Shown here: piece after piece, positions 1-10,124 of the stretch
How positions within the stretch are numbered: the first letter of the stretch is position 1
Layout of the letters: each line of letters starts with the position of its first letter
Source of the DNA: Sweltsa coloradensis
Lineage: Eukaryota > Arthropoda > Insecta > Plecoptera > Chloroperlidae
Assembly: GCA_024449915.1 (NCBI GenBank)
Contig: JAMZAV010005049.1
Coordinates: 145,068-209,067 of the forward strand
Direction: 5' to 3'
DNA: 64,000 nt
Made by a program: the position numbers and the translations under genes
The notes under the pieces: generated by a model
Told to the model about the DNA's origin: nothing
The model's input: the letters and a program-made list of their open reading frames with translations, nothing else
Databases searched by the model: none

Positions 1-245
1 GCTTATCGTAACGACACTATATTGTCGCCGATATCACAATTTCAGGGATTTTTCTTTTATTATGGACCAACTGTAACATGGTGCATTTCACTTAAAAAGC
101 AATGCTTGTAAAATAGATACAGTGGCCATGCAATCGATCACCAGTTGGCATTGCCTTGTCTGTATTGCTGTATGTTAGCACACAAAATTTGTTTTGTATA
201 GTTTACTTATTTTCTGATGCATTTTAAGCGAGGGTTAACATATGC
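1..245. repeat. Interspersed repeat, family A, copy 1
   Basis: The segment shares an ordered set of words (a GGACCAACTG-like core followed by a GTGCATTTCACTT-like stretch and AAAGCAAT) with 12838-12990 and 43292-43500. It has no open frame and resembles the non-coding end of a transposon. The family is unclassified. Limits are approximate because the copies are diverged. Confidence 0.4.
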
Positions 246-346
246 GCCCCGTCTAGAGGAGCCGCAACTTTACAGACGCATCTATCTTTGTGCATGTGCA
301 ATTAATAGGTCTTTGGTTTAAAATATGAATATGTTTATTATTAAAA

Positions 347-590
347 TTGTCTTTTGACTCCAGGCTGCTTTCACCACTCGATTCATCCTTTCACATCTTA
401 CTGGTCCTGCTTCCTTTATCATTTTCATGCATACTTCGTCAACGCTTTTGCCACTTATCCATTTTTCATGCTTCTGATTGCCATTCTCACTTCTTCTGGA
501 GTTACTTCTTCCTCATCTTTTTCGTGGTCCATTTCATCCTCCGATATACCTTCAGCTTGTAGTTGTTTCATTACAGCTTTGTGATTTAAA
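347..590 (-). pseudogene. LINE reverse transcriptase N-terminal fragment
   Basis: Read on the minus strand, this encodes an acidic stretch followed by a TPEEVRMAIRSMKNG-like segment, then (after a stop and shift) a VDEVCMKMIKEAGPV-like segment. That order is typical of the region just before the palm of RTE/CR1-type non-LTR reverse transcriptases, where the lysine-asparagine-glycine turn is followed by a proline-glycine-aspartate motif; the latter is damaged here. The catalytic YADD block is absent. It is a short dead relic, and assignment to a clade is not possible. Confidence 0.45.
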
Positions 591-947
591 TAAATAATAA
601 AAAAAATTGTATTTAGAGTCTATCCACTCAGTTATATAACTGATTTTCAGTGGAGGACTTTAAATCAAAGCGACCAAGCCAACCCTGTAGGCCCTGACGC
701 AATCGACGAGTGAGCGATAACCAACCAAAGATCGATTTTTTTTTTTTTAAATAGGAAATACAGCAATCAGTGGTATGGACAGTGCGAACACCCGCGAATC
801 AACGCCAGAATCAACAAGGCCGATTCAGAATAACTCTGAATTTACTATGTGCTTCGTTGCTAGGACGGCTCCAAAGTCACCGTTTACAAACTCCTAAGAC
901 ACGAACTGATGGACTTAAGTCCGAATCAGAAGTTAAAAAACTACTGA
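591..947. other. Non-coding spacer
   Basis: AT-rich sequence with a T-run near 738-749. No gene seen. Confidence 0.4.
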
Positions 948-1020
948 CTTTAGCGGGAATCGAACTCTGGACCTTCTGCATTGGAAGCAGATACGCTAAC
1001 AACAAGACCAACGAGCCACA
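948..1020 (-). repeat. tRNA-like SINE head
   Basis: The minus strand has a cloverleaf-like anticodon arm (stem TCTGC/GCAGA closing a seven-base TTCCAAT loop) and a B-box-like AGTTCGATTCC, preceded by an A-box-like stretch. The acceptor stem does not pair well, so this is more likely the tRNA-derived head of a SINE than a working tRNA gene. Confidence 0.45.
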
Positions 1021-1966
1021 CATTAGACATTAGAGTAGTGCGGGGTAAAAATCCGCACGGAGCAAGAGTCCAATTTAAGAATAATAGTTTTGATGTGTTG
1101 AGATTGGCTAACTTGACTAGTAACTACTGACGATTCCAGAACGCAGACATTTGCATATTGCCCCGTGTTCTCGTATCATTCATTGTAACTGCAGAGACCT
1201 ATGCATTGTCTGAAAACGTTTAGTGCCACTGCCGTCCCAGTGTGCCAGGTAACATACTAGTCCCTATTGGTCGCATTCATTTTGTGACAGAACACGCCTT
1301 TGATGGTGAAGGAAAGATATTTAATACACTGCCGTTTGGCCAATGTTATAAAAAATAAAACGGTTTGACAGTCACTTTTAATGGGAAGAAGACCAAGACT
1401 ACCACAACTTTATAGGTTTCTGGTAAAAGTTATACTATTTTTGAAGAACTATGCTGAACAAACTGCCATATTTTTACTGGAGCAAGTTGCTGTTCAATTT
1501 AATAGCAATATCAAACTACTACCTTGTGCTACTACAACTATTGTCCAACACAGGCCACAATTCAACATTGAATACAAAGAATGGACTGATCAAAGAATTC
1601 ATTAAATTGACTATAATCTTTTGAGACAAACCCTAGAACTGGTGAAATGGGAATAATTTTACAGTTAAATAATCCTAACGTAGCTGCAGAAACGTTTGTT
1701 ACACCCTTCTAGCACATATTCATAACGCAACTACGTTGAGAAAAATCAAGGATCATTAAATCAATAAGAACCCGCGACAATCTACATAAAAATAAATACC
1801 AGATTAACACTACTTTAAATAAATTACTACAGAAAATACCAAAGCTGCCTCAATAACAACAAATAACTTTTATAAGAAAAAATATCTTAAGCTCAAGGAA
1901 AAGCTGTAATGACAAATGAGACAGCTTTAATAACAAATTATTATTGACCTCATACAGATTCCAGAA
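1021..1966. other. Non-coding spacer
   Basis: Short open stretches only, with no recognisable motif. The final part may be decayed sequence of the integrase-bearing element that follows. Confidence 0.35.
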
Positions 1967-2330
1967 GTTCATGGATTAAAGTATGTTGCCGTGGCAAACG
2001 ATTACTTAGTAAAATGGTCCAAAGCAAAACCATTAGCAGACAAATCTGCCATTTCAGTGGCACGGTTTTTGTATGAATTTGATTGTTGCCACGTATGTGT
2101 ATGCGTCCAAATAAATGAACAAGGACGAGAATTTGAAAACTACAGTCAGGAAATACATCGGCTAACCGGAGTTCAGCAGAGGGTCACTTCAGCGTACCAT
2201 CCTCAATTACATGGTCATGTAGACAAAATCAAACAATGAAACATACTTTTATGAAGACCCTTCTTAAAAACCTCTTCAATGGTCCTCTAGATGGCGGTGG
2301 ATTTTATCCACAAAGTAAAGGTTTACCCAA
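1967..2330 (+). pseudogene. Retroelement integrase core fragment
   Basis: The frame reads HGLKYVAVANDYLVKWSKAK, then a VARFLYE segment, a QGREFENYSQEIHRLTGV segment and AYHPQLHGHVDKIKQ. This is the integrase catalytic core (DDE) of Ty3/gypsy-like elements or derived GIN/KRBA2-type genes. The usual second aspartate (S/T-D-Q-G) reads asparagine-glutamate-glutamine-glycine, and the final glutamate near NG-x-VE is replaced by aspartate, so catalysis is unlikely. The frame stops at 2239 and similarity continues weakly to about 2330. No LTRs were seen nearby. Confidence 0.65.
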
Positions 2331-2662
2331 ATAGGCCTACCTTGCCAAAAATAAATAATATTGGAAACATGGCCCCGTAGACAGTGAACATCGCAAATTA
2401 AAAAAAAAAAAAAATTGCAATGTGGGTCTAGCTATAGCACGTGCTCGCTAATCAACGCGTCCAACTGAGCGTTTCCTAGTAATAAAATAAACATTTTAAA
2501 AAATAATAATAAAATTATAATTATTGGATGAGCAAAGCAAAGACTTCAATTTCACTGACCCCTCAAAAAATTTAGCTCCAATGTTTTTTTGTTTGTTTGT
2601 TTGTTTTTGTTTTTTTGTTTTTTCTGTCTGTTGTGTACATTATACTGTATGTTGCCATGACG
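2331..2662. other. Low-complexity spacer
   Basis: Contains an A-run at about 2400-2414 and a GTTT-type microsatellite at about 2583-2620. No gene seen. Confidence 0.5.
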
Positions 2663-3214
2663 CTATAGTACATCATTGCAGGTAGGACTTACCAAATACA
2701 TATGTTAGGGCATAAACACTTAAGAAATATTTGTTTCTGCTTACAGCACTTTAAAGCTCTATTAGAGATTATCAACGACACATATATCAAAACGGCTTCC
2801 GAGAAGCACCTCAGGAAACAACAAATTACTCGAGGAATCGCTTCCAAGCAAACAATTGCTGAGCAGAGAGAAACAATTACAGCAAAAGATGGAGTGATTG
2901 CCGCAAAAGATGCAGTGATTGCCGCAAAAAGATGCAGTCTATAGTACATCATTGCAGGTAGGACTTACCAAATACATATGTTAGGGCATAAACACTTAAG
3001 AAATATTTGTTTCTGCTTACAGCACTTTAAAGCTCTATTAGAGATTATCAACGACACATATATCAAAACGGCTTCCGAGAAGCACCTCAGGAAACAACAA
3101 ATTACTCGAGGAATCGCTTCCAAGCAAACAATTGCTGAGCAGAGAGAAACAATTACAGCAAAAGATGCAGTGATTGCCGCAAAAGATGGAGTGATTGCCG
3201 CAAAAGAAGCAGTG
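2663..3214 (+). repeat. 276-bp tandem duplication (two units)
   Basis: The unit beginning CTATAGTACATCATTGCAGG occurs at 2663 and again at 2939, an exact offset of 276 bp. The units are nearly identical and differ mainly in a 21-bp subrepeat near their ends (AAAGATGCAGTGATTGCCGC type, two and a half to three copies per unit). Each unit carries a polypyrimidine tract, an AG acceptor and the same coding segment. The second unit also runs into a splice donor. Confidence 0.9.
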
Positions 3215-3241
3215 ATTGCCGCAAAGAACCGAAAATTACAG
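3023..3241 (+). CDS. Probable internal exon encoding a heptad-repeat coiled coil
   Basis: A TGTTTCTGCTTACAG acceptor precedes 3023 and a CAG/GTAAGT donor follows 3241. The 219-bp interval is open in one frame with phase 0 at both ends (73 codons, HFKALLEIINDTY at the start). The C-terminal third is a seven-residue repeat (KDAVIAA, KDGVIAA, KEAVIAA) ending KNRKLQ, with hydrophobic residues at coiled-coil spacing. The duplicate at 2747-2938 has the acceptor but degenerates before a donor. No other exon of this gene was identified, and the family was not recognised. Confidence 0.5.
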
Positions 3242-4113
3242 GTAAGTGCAATATGTACGGTAGTGTGTGCTTTCTGGGGGCTAGTTCTTGAACAATTAAA
3301 TCCAATCATTTTAACAAAGTATTTATTATTGGTATTAATTTTTTTATTTTTTTATTTATCAAATCAGATTAATTTACTTCAGTAGTAATATTAAAAATAT
3401 TTGAAGTTAATTTGGCATGCATGATACACTGACAGATGTAGGTCAAGCGTAACGCACGAGATCCCCGGTCGACTGCTGACATCGGCAATCCTGACCGAAA
3501 GTGTTTTCAAGGTTTTATTGTCGTGTGAGTGCGAGGAATCGATTCGTTTCCAACAGCCTTCCATCATTTTCTTCACACCTATTTTTACTCTAGACCTTTT
3601 AGACACCCGAAGTAGTGCATGCCATTTTTTTATTTTTAAAAAATCTTTATTCATTTATACTTTGCAGCTTTTTGTACAATTTCCATATACATATTTTTAT
3701 GGTTAACATAAATCAAGGACACGTTTTGGACATATCAACATAAATAAAGCTAATTATCTAAAAATAAAAATAAAACAGTAAACAATGAATTAAAAAACCA
3801 AAGGAAAGCATGAGTATTTTGTCAGGCTTCCTTCTGCCTGTAGAAGTAAAATCCTGCCTCAAGGTGGAGGGAAACATTTGCATAGGAAGTCTAAATCTTC
3901 TTGAACTAAGTAGGCGCTCCTTGCTTCATCATGTAACTTGTACCGGTAAGCCGATACATTAAATGGTCTTTCAGCAGTGATTAGGAAATGCACAGTGTGC
4001 GCAATTATGAAGACTACTGCAATCTGCTGTCTTGTTCTTGACCACTAACCTTGAATAAATTGCTTTCATTTGTGTGCATTATGTCGTCAGCGATTCGTTT
4101 TTTCCGTTTTCAG
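3242..4113. other. Non-coding spacer, possible intron and repeats
   Basis: AT-rich intron-like sequence follows the donor at 3242. No exon with convincing similarity was found before the acceptor at 4113. Confidence 0.35.
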
Positions 4114-6330
4114 CGCATACGTGGCCAAGTTGATGTATAGGTGTCGGCCGTCCCAATTCCGGGGCCAGGAGACTTGGCTGGAATATCCGCAGGCGATCGA
4201 CGAGTGGGTGCTGCCTTTCTGGCAGAAAAAGCAGCACCTGCTCGACTACCTTGACGAGATCCAGCAGGCGGGAGTAAGTAGACTTTGGTTTTTACTACGT
4301 GTTGTCGCGGGGAATTAGATTTGCAGGGTGGATGTTGATGAAAGATCAGGACGAGCGCCTGAGCAATGGTCCTGTGTTCCTTTCTAAGTGCGCCGTGGCT
4401 TTTTTCCTGCGCGGCTTTGCGGTAGAGTTAGTTAGTTATTAGGGTTTAAGGGCACACAACACTAAGGTTATCAGTGCCCATATACTCTTATATAATGGCA
4501 TGTTATTTTTAAATCATATTGTACAGCTGTGTTGATTTCAGGTATTGATCTTCGTGCAATTTGCAAATAATCTACGTGCGTGTTTTATTGTTTGATTACA
4601 GGCTCGGCACTCATCGGTGACCTCTTACGTCAAGGCCTTGGAACGGTTCTTGCGGTTCTCGACAGCACATGTCGAGACCCAAGATCTCAACTTCAAAATC
4701 ACCCAGGTCCTTGGGTTTTTGGGCCCCTTAAAGGCCTCCCTGGATCGGGCGGCCAAGGCCGTCGCCGCGACGGAGGCCACCGAGAACTTCTATACCGGAA
4801 AGGATAATACCCTGAAGGTCATCAGGATGAAGCGGTGCGAGCTGCGGTGGCAGCAGCTCGAGGAGGCCCTACTACGCCTGGTGTACGGCGACTGGTCCGA
4901 TTATGACCGTAATGCACAATTTATCCCAACCGATGTGGTAAAATTCTAATGGTAAATATGTGTGTTTGTCTTGCAGGAACATCAGCTTCGTTGGGTCGGC
5001 CTCCAAGGCCCAACGACCCGGCCCGATACAAAACATGACGTGTCTGGAATACCATTTGGCCGTGGGTCGCATGTCGTAACACAACAAGGACACCATTGTG
5101 GTGTTTGTCAAGAACCCCAAGAACACAACCAAGGGGAAGGGCCCCACCGGTCTCAGCTTCAATGAGTCGGAGACGACGCTCCTCGAGAGGTGAGATACCA
5201 ATTCAAACTCTGTCAATACGACAATGACGATTATTCGTTATTTTCTATTACGTTTCCACAGAAGTAGTGGGTGGTTTGCAAGCTGTGTTCGGTCAGGGTC
5301 ATTTTCAATTGCGGCGACAAATTTCTGCAGGGTTTCTTGGAGAGTTTTCTTTAATAACGTGTAATGTGGCATTATACGTTTTGCGGGTGTCTTCCGGTCG
5401 GATGATGGCATCTCCTTTCGCGGAGAGTGGCTTTTCGAGGATGCGGAAGGTGCTAATTTTCTATTACATGTCTATCTCTCTCTTGGTTTCAGATACAACA
5501 GGTTGAGGTGCAAGATGTTCGGGGAGCCGCGGACGACCAGCCGTTAATGGTGGACGAGACTGGAACGAAGGCCCCGCGGGTTACCCAGGACATCTTGCGC
5601 CTCACCTACCAGTACATAAGAGAAAAGCTGAGTTGCACAGATGCCCGCAAGGGGCTCTCCTCCTCGGCGGCGGTCTCGACGAGGGAGGAGAGACTGAACG
5701 TGGCGGACTCCATTGGTCACTCGTTCGACACGGCCAGACGTCACTACGTCACGCCGAGCGAGCTGACCGTGGAGTCCAACGCGGACGCCGTGAACAACGT
5801 TATCCTCGGTTAGTACGGTTCAATTACGTCGTTACGATGAATTCACCATCACGTCTTGACAGGGGCTTAATAGTTATACGCACCTATTTTTCGTCTGTGC
5901 AGCAACAGAGCGGCTCGAGCTTCTCAAGACAAACTTGAGTGACATATTCCCCGATGACTTCCCCGCCGACGAGGCCGAAATGAACCGGCGGCTTCGCGAC
6001 GTTGGCGGTTAACCAGCACAATAAGGCAGACGCTGAGCAGCATATGGTCGGACAAGGCCAAGAGACCCAGCCCCCTCGTCACGAGCCAGCAACAGAACGG
6101 TGAGTGTTTTTGTTTTAAACAAACTCAATTGCTTGGTTTTTTGTAGGCCAATTTTTCATCGACGTCTTTGTTCGTATTTTTTACAGCTATGGACTACATG
6201 AACCCGGTAACTCATATGTCAGAGAGTGTGTTCGCCACGAGGAAAAATTTCCAGAGACCGTCAACATATTCAACAAAAGAATACAGATGAACGGCGGATA
6301 TAATGGAATCAGAGTCGACGGGCACACGTA
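4114..6330 (+). pseudogene. Crypton-like tyrosine recombinase, multi-exon relic
   Basis: Splice-bounded coding segments lie at 4114-4273, 4602-~4940, 4977-5189, 5493-5808, 5903-6099 and ~6187-6330. The first two give a helical N-terminal, core-binding-like domain (SSVTSYVKALERFLRF). The third contains QRPGPIQNMTCLEY, matching the first catalytic arginine region, and VKNPKNTTKGK, where the usual H-K-T reads P-K-N. The fourth ends with GHSFDTARRHYV, the terminal H-S-x-x-T-x-x-x-Y motif. Breaks: a TAA in the third segment, a frameshift and stop early in the fourth, and another shift near 6010. The family moves DNA through a tyrosine-linked intermediate. A LINE 3' end lies in its first intron. 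Confidence 0.6.
4427..4542 (-). repeat. 3' UTR fragment of the I-like LINE
   Basis: The stretch GTTAGTTAGTTATTAGGGTT through the segment ending TTGATTTCAGG is nearly identical to 16050-16168, the 3' end of a minus-strand LINE with an RNase H frame. Only the 3' UTR is present, as expected for a severely 5'-truncated insertion. It lies in the intron between 4273 and 4602 of the recombinase relic. The tandem TTAG words are the reverse complement of a CTAA-type 3' tail. Confidence 0.8.
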
Positions 6331-6404
6331 TGCAACACTAAAAACTCTTTGGGTTCAACGGAGAAACAGATGATGAGATGATGAGAATGCATTTGCAAGA
6401 TTTT

Positions 6405-6505
6405 GAACAATGGCACACCCATGGATGGTTGGTTGGGTAGGGTGTGGGAGGAACTTGAAGTGCAACCACCTCCACGTGGTGAGTTCTGGGTAGTATTGTT
6501 TAGAC
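6405..6505 (+). repeat. Segment shared with 62848-62918, interrupted by the hAT insertion
   Basis: Read on this strand, the frame LGRVWEELEVQPPPRGEFWV matches MGRVWVELKVQPPPRGEFWV encoded on the minus strand at 62918-62848. The similarity breaks at 6505, where the hAT element begins, and weakly resumes after 8010 (AGAGTTGCACAGTTAGTAC against AGAGCTGCACAATTGGCAC). This is the pre-insertion sequence, probably part of an older transposon. Confidence 0.65.
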
Positions 6506-8002
6506 CAGCGTTACCCAAACTACGGGTCGCGACCCGGTCCCCGGGTCGCCATGTGTTCGATGCCGGGTCGCGGTATAATACTGCCATGTGCATGGGGTTT
6601 ATCTTTTAGTACAAAACAGCAAGTCCCACCAAAGATTGGTTCCACATCTAAATTGTAGAAAGAAATACTATTGTGTCAGTCACGTACAGACAGGCTCAAT
6701 AAATACCAAGGATTAAATCTACAGTGGTCGAACGAACAACCAAGATGAAGGAGGCTTGGATTCGTCAAAATCAAATGATTATTTAAAATTTGGTTTAACA
6801 GACTGAAAATTGACATGAAAAAAAAACATGGAAATTCAAAACCGCAATGTGTTATCCGCTTTGAAGTTCTTTTGTCAGAAAGTTTAAAGATCTCCTCTCA
6901 CAAGCACCTGCACACGGAAGTAAGGTGGCTCTCGAGGGGGAAAATTCTCTCGCGAGTTTTCGAGCTCAAAGAAGAAATTAAACAATTTTGTAACAACAAG
7001 AAGCCAGAATATGCAGCATTTTTTAAATCGACGAGTGGGTTTTGAAATTCGCATATTTAGCAGATATGTTTACACATTTGAATGAACTCAATTTAAAATT
7101 GCAAGGCAAAAAACAACAACGTGTTTATTCTTACAGAGAAGATAGGAACTTTTATACAAACAGTTTCGCTGTGGCTAATGCGCGTGGACACCTAAATTCG
7201 TATATTCCCAATTGTCAACGAAAGAATGGTATGAAATAGAAGAATCCAAAAGATTGGATTTCGATATGCAGGAAATAGTTCTGCAAACAATTAAAAATCA
7301 TCTGCAAAACTTGAAAACAAAACTAGAACAATATTTTACTGTGGAGCACTTCCAAACCATTGAGAGTATGCTATGGGTGCATAGCCCCTATCTACTGACA
7401 AGTGTAAGTGACATTTCAATAGCTGGTTTGAGTGATAAGGAAGAGGAAGAGATGAGGGGTTTGCAAAACAACGTGTCACTGAAAAGAGAGTTCGATAGTT
7501 TGTCCTCATGGGCATTTTGGCTTAAATGTGCGGTCGAGTTTCCGAACATTAGTGCTAGGGCAGTTTTGTTTTTACTACCGTTTTCCACGACCTACCTGTG
7601 CGAATTGGGGTTTTCAACTCTCACAAAACTCAAGACAAAAGATAGGAACCGTCTCCAAAATAGTTCCAGTATTAGGAAAGTTGCACTGTCGACTGAAGAT
7701 CCTAATTGGAACGAGCTGACTGAGAATCATCAAGCCCACCCATCCCACTAAACCTGGCTGATTGACTGTCATGGTAAGATTGTTTTGTTTTTTTACCAAA
7801 ACATGTAAAACGAATTAAAATCTGTATAATTTTCTCATTACTAAAACTATAATAATAATAATTATACATTGTTGTAGCACGCATTTCAATTATTCTATTC
7901 TTTCTAAAAAAGACTGTTAAAACATGCGTTAATTAAGCCGGGTCGTTAATAGTAGGAGCATGATTAAACCGGGTCGCCATATTTTAAGTTTGGGAAACGC
8001 TG
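6506..8002 (+). mobile_element. hAT DNA transposon with TIRs and 8-bp target duplication
   Basis: The left end is CAGCGTTACCCAAACT (6506-6521). The right end is AGTTTGGGAAACGCTG (7987-8002), its inverse with one mismatch. The flanking octamers GTTTAGAC (6498-6505) and GTTTAGGC (8003-8010) match at 7 of 8 positions. CAGNG ends and an 8-bp target duplication are hallmarks of hAT. Subterminal GGGTCGC/CCGGGTCG words recur at both ends and may be transposase sites. The 1497-bp element carries only the C-terminal half of a transposase gene, so it is internally deleted. Confidence 0.93.
6815..7751 (+). pseudogene. hAT transposase, C-terminal half (ZBED5/SCAND3-like)
   Basis: Segments in order: EVRWLSRGKILSRVFELKEE, then YLADMFTHLNELNLKLQGK, then a longer piece ending TTYLCELGFSTLTKLKTKDR. 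This order matches the hAT group related to ZBED5, SCAND3 and FAM200, ending in the C-terminal dimerisation region. At least two frame changes (about 7045 and 7212-7240) break it. The BED finger and first catalytic aspartate region are missing. It sits inside the TIR-bounded element at 6506-8002 in the same orientation. Confidence 0.8.
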
Positions 8003-8071
8003 GTTTAGGCAATACGAGCTTAGAGTTGCACAGTTAGTACTACTGTTTCATATTGGGGATATGCTGCCAAT

Positions 8072-8560
8072 AGGTATCCTTGAGTGAGATGTGTGTGTCC
8101 AATGCGTAGACGGGTCAGAACCACCTCTTCGCGTCAAGAAGAGCGCCTTGAAGAGATCCAAGGTGTTACATAGTCTTTTTTCGCCAAGTTTATTATTTTG
8201 CATGATATGCAAATTCTTCGCACCACTTTTCTTTAATTTTACGTTTAAAAAATGCTTTAAGATCAGGTATTACAACTAAATGGCAATCAATTTGTTTTTG
8301 TTACCAGATTCTTTGGCACTTTGGTCGGCGAGATCATTCCCTAAAATACCAGAATGACCAGGCACCCAACAAAATACTATCGATTTTTGTTTTGCAGCAA
8401 GTAAGGTGTATTTTATTAATTAATGGGTGTGTAATGTAAATTTGGCAAATAGCCTCTAGTGAACTTAAGGAATCCGTGAACACTAAGAATTTGGAGTCCA
8501 TATTATCAAGAGAGAGTCCAACAACCAAAAATCAACAAGTAGTCCTATGCCTGGACCCCT
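8072..8560 (-). pseudogene. I-like LINE, RNase H fragment
   Basis: The minus strand encodes KFLVFTDSLSSLEAICQIYI (the RNase H aspartate in FTDS), then a damaged PGHSGILGNDLADQSAKE segment, then the part corresponding to the RIGHTHLTQGYLL tail found at 16632-16135. The 3' UTR seen in other copies is absent, so the copy is cut at both ends. It starts about 60 bp after the hAT element and probably predates it. Confidence 0.7.
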
Positions 8561-8831
8561 CGATACTAACCGTTCGGGAGAATTGTATGACTTTTACAAT
8601 ATACATACAGCTCAGGGAGGAACATCGGTAGACAAAAAAAAATTATCTAAATTATCTATTCGAAATGGCATTTTAACACACATGACCGCATTGAGTTGAA
8701 CTTTAGCCTAACAGAGAACAGAAATTCGAACCCGGGACCATTTTATTCGAATTCAGCGTAAAATTTTCTTCTACATTATATATAATGTGAGCTTTACGGT
8801 ACTGTTTAAATAACAAGTAGGAATATAAACT

Positions 8832-9411
8832 GTGAAAATATTAGAATCATCCATCCAAAAATTCATTAGAACTTTGCAGTCAGAAAGGAGCGAGGCGACA
8901 GATCAGCTGGTGGAAGAGCAGGCGTCGGTACGCAAGATGTTTACATGTCCTATTTGTAAGAAACGACTAGTCGCACTGAAGGAGCACATTGGGAGGGTGC
9001 ACAATTTTACGATTCTGAAATCATCACGATTTATGGAGCAATACACACTGAGGAGGAACCTGGGAATGCCCCAGCCTGGGCGGCTGCCCGGACAACCCTA
9101 CAACGTTTCGGTGAGTACGCGTACATAGCTTGTGATTTGTAATTTAAAGTATTTGACCGTGTATTGTAATTTGTGAATTTCTAATCTCCAGTCAGACGAG
9201 GACGAAGAGATGATCAACGCACAATCCGCTATAAGGTGTCCGGTGAAGTATAGGTGCGAGCGTTGCGGGGCCCGGGTGAGCCGCCTCAGGCCACAACTCC
9301 AGGAGACACACAAGATGGAAGGAGAAGTACTATCGAAGACCCTGAAGACGTAGGCGGTACGGAGGAAACAGGACAAGACGAGACCTCCGTGCCACCCACG
9401 TCATTAAAGCA
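8832..9411 (+). pseudogene. Two-exon C2H2 zinc-finger fragment
   Basis: The first segment (to 9110, followed by a GTGAGT donor) carries CPICKKRLVALKEHIGRVH, a C-x2-C-x11-H-x4-H finger. The second (from 9192, after CTCCAG, to a GTGAGT donor at 9412) carries CERCGARVSRLRPQLQETH, a finger with its last histidine spaced normally. The join at 9110/9192 is phase 0. After the second finger the frame hits a stop at about 9350, but another frame continues with an acidic TIEDPEDVGGTEET segment to the donor, implying a frameshift. Paired fingers of this type occur at the N-terminus of Crypton-like proteins, but no recombinase follows here. Confidence 0.5.
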
Positions 9412-10124
9412 GTGAGTGTGTGCCGTCCCATAAATCGTGATGTTTTTGTTTTTTTTTAAATATATTTGCATCCTCCTAATGTGTTCCTTTAACCCTAGTC
9501 TCCTAGTCCCCACCCTAGTGATTTGGTAATTGTTGGAGGACGCGCGTCAGCTACATGGTAATGTATTCACAGTCTGTTCCAACGAGTATTGCACCGTTTC
9601 CTTGTCCCCGTGTAACGTGTATGCTGCTTGATCCCCAATGTGTTGGTTTGGTACGGCGTTCCACCTTTGTGTGACTAGGCTCTCATCCCACGCTGAACAG
9701 AACCAGACACTTTCCGAACATCAATCCCTCACGCTGTACAGACAGAAGCGGTTAGACTAGACGGTCTAAGCTTGTCATCAAGTCAAACAAACTTGGACCA
9801 GCCTAGCCTGGGCAGGTTTACAGGCCTAGGACCTAAGCCCTAGACCTAGCCTAAGCCATATGCCAGATACAGGTTAAGCTAGGCCCAGGCTAGACCTAAG
9901 ACGACCAACAAAAGTCTGGTTTACATAATAACATAGGTTTGAGGCCCTAGCATAGGCCTAGACCTAAGCCTATAATCCTTAGGTGATGCCTAGGCTTTGG
10001 GTTACATTATAAACCCAATGGTCCTAGGGCCAGGCATAAGACCACAGTCGTAATCTAAGCTTACGAACGCAACTTCATTCAATGCAACTAGGCCTAGGTC
10101 CTAATTATACGTTATTCATTTCAG
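9412..10124. repeat. CCTAG/AGGCC-rich low-complexity tract
   Basis: From about 9780 to 10110 the sequence is built largely from CCTAG, AGGCCTAG and TAAGCCTA words without a fixed period. The preceding 350 bp hold nothing recognisable. The tract may be a decayed satellite or the non-coding 5' part of the gene that starts at 10125. Confidence 0.6.

Noticed and set aside
948..1020. Functional tRNA gene on the minus strand
   Set aside because: The anticodon arm and B-box look right, but the acceptor stem does not pair and the surroundings look like a SINE.
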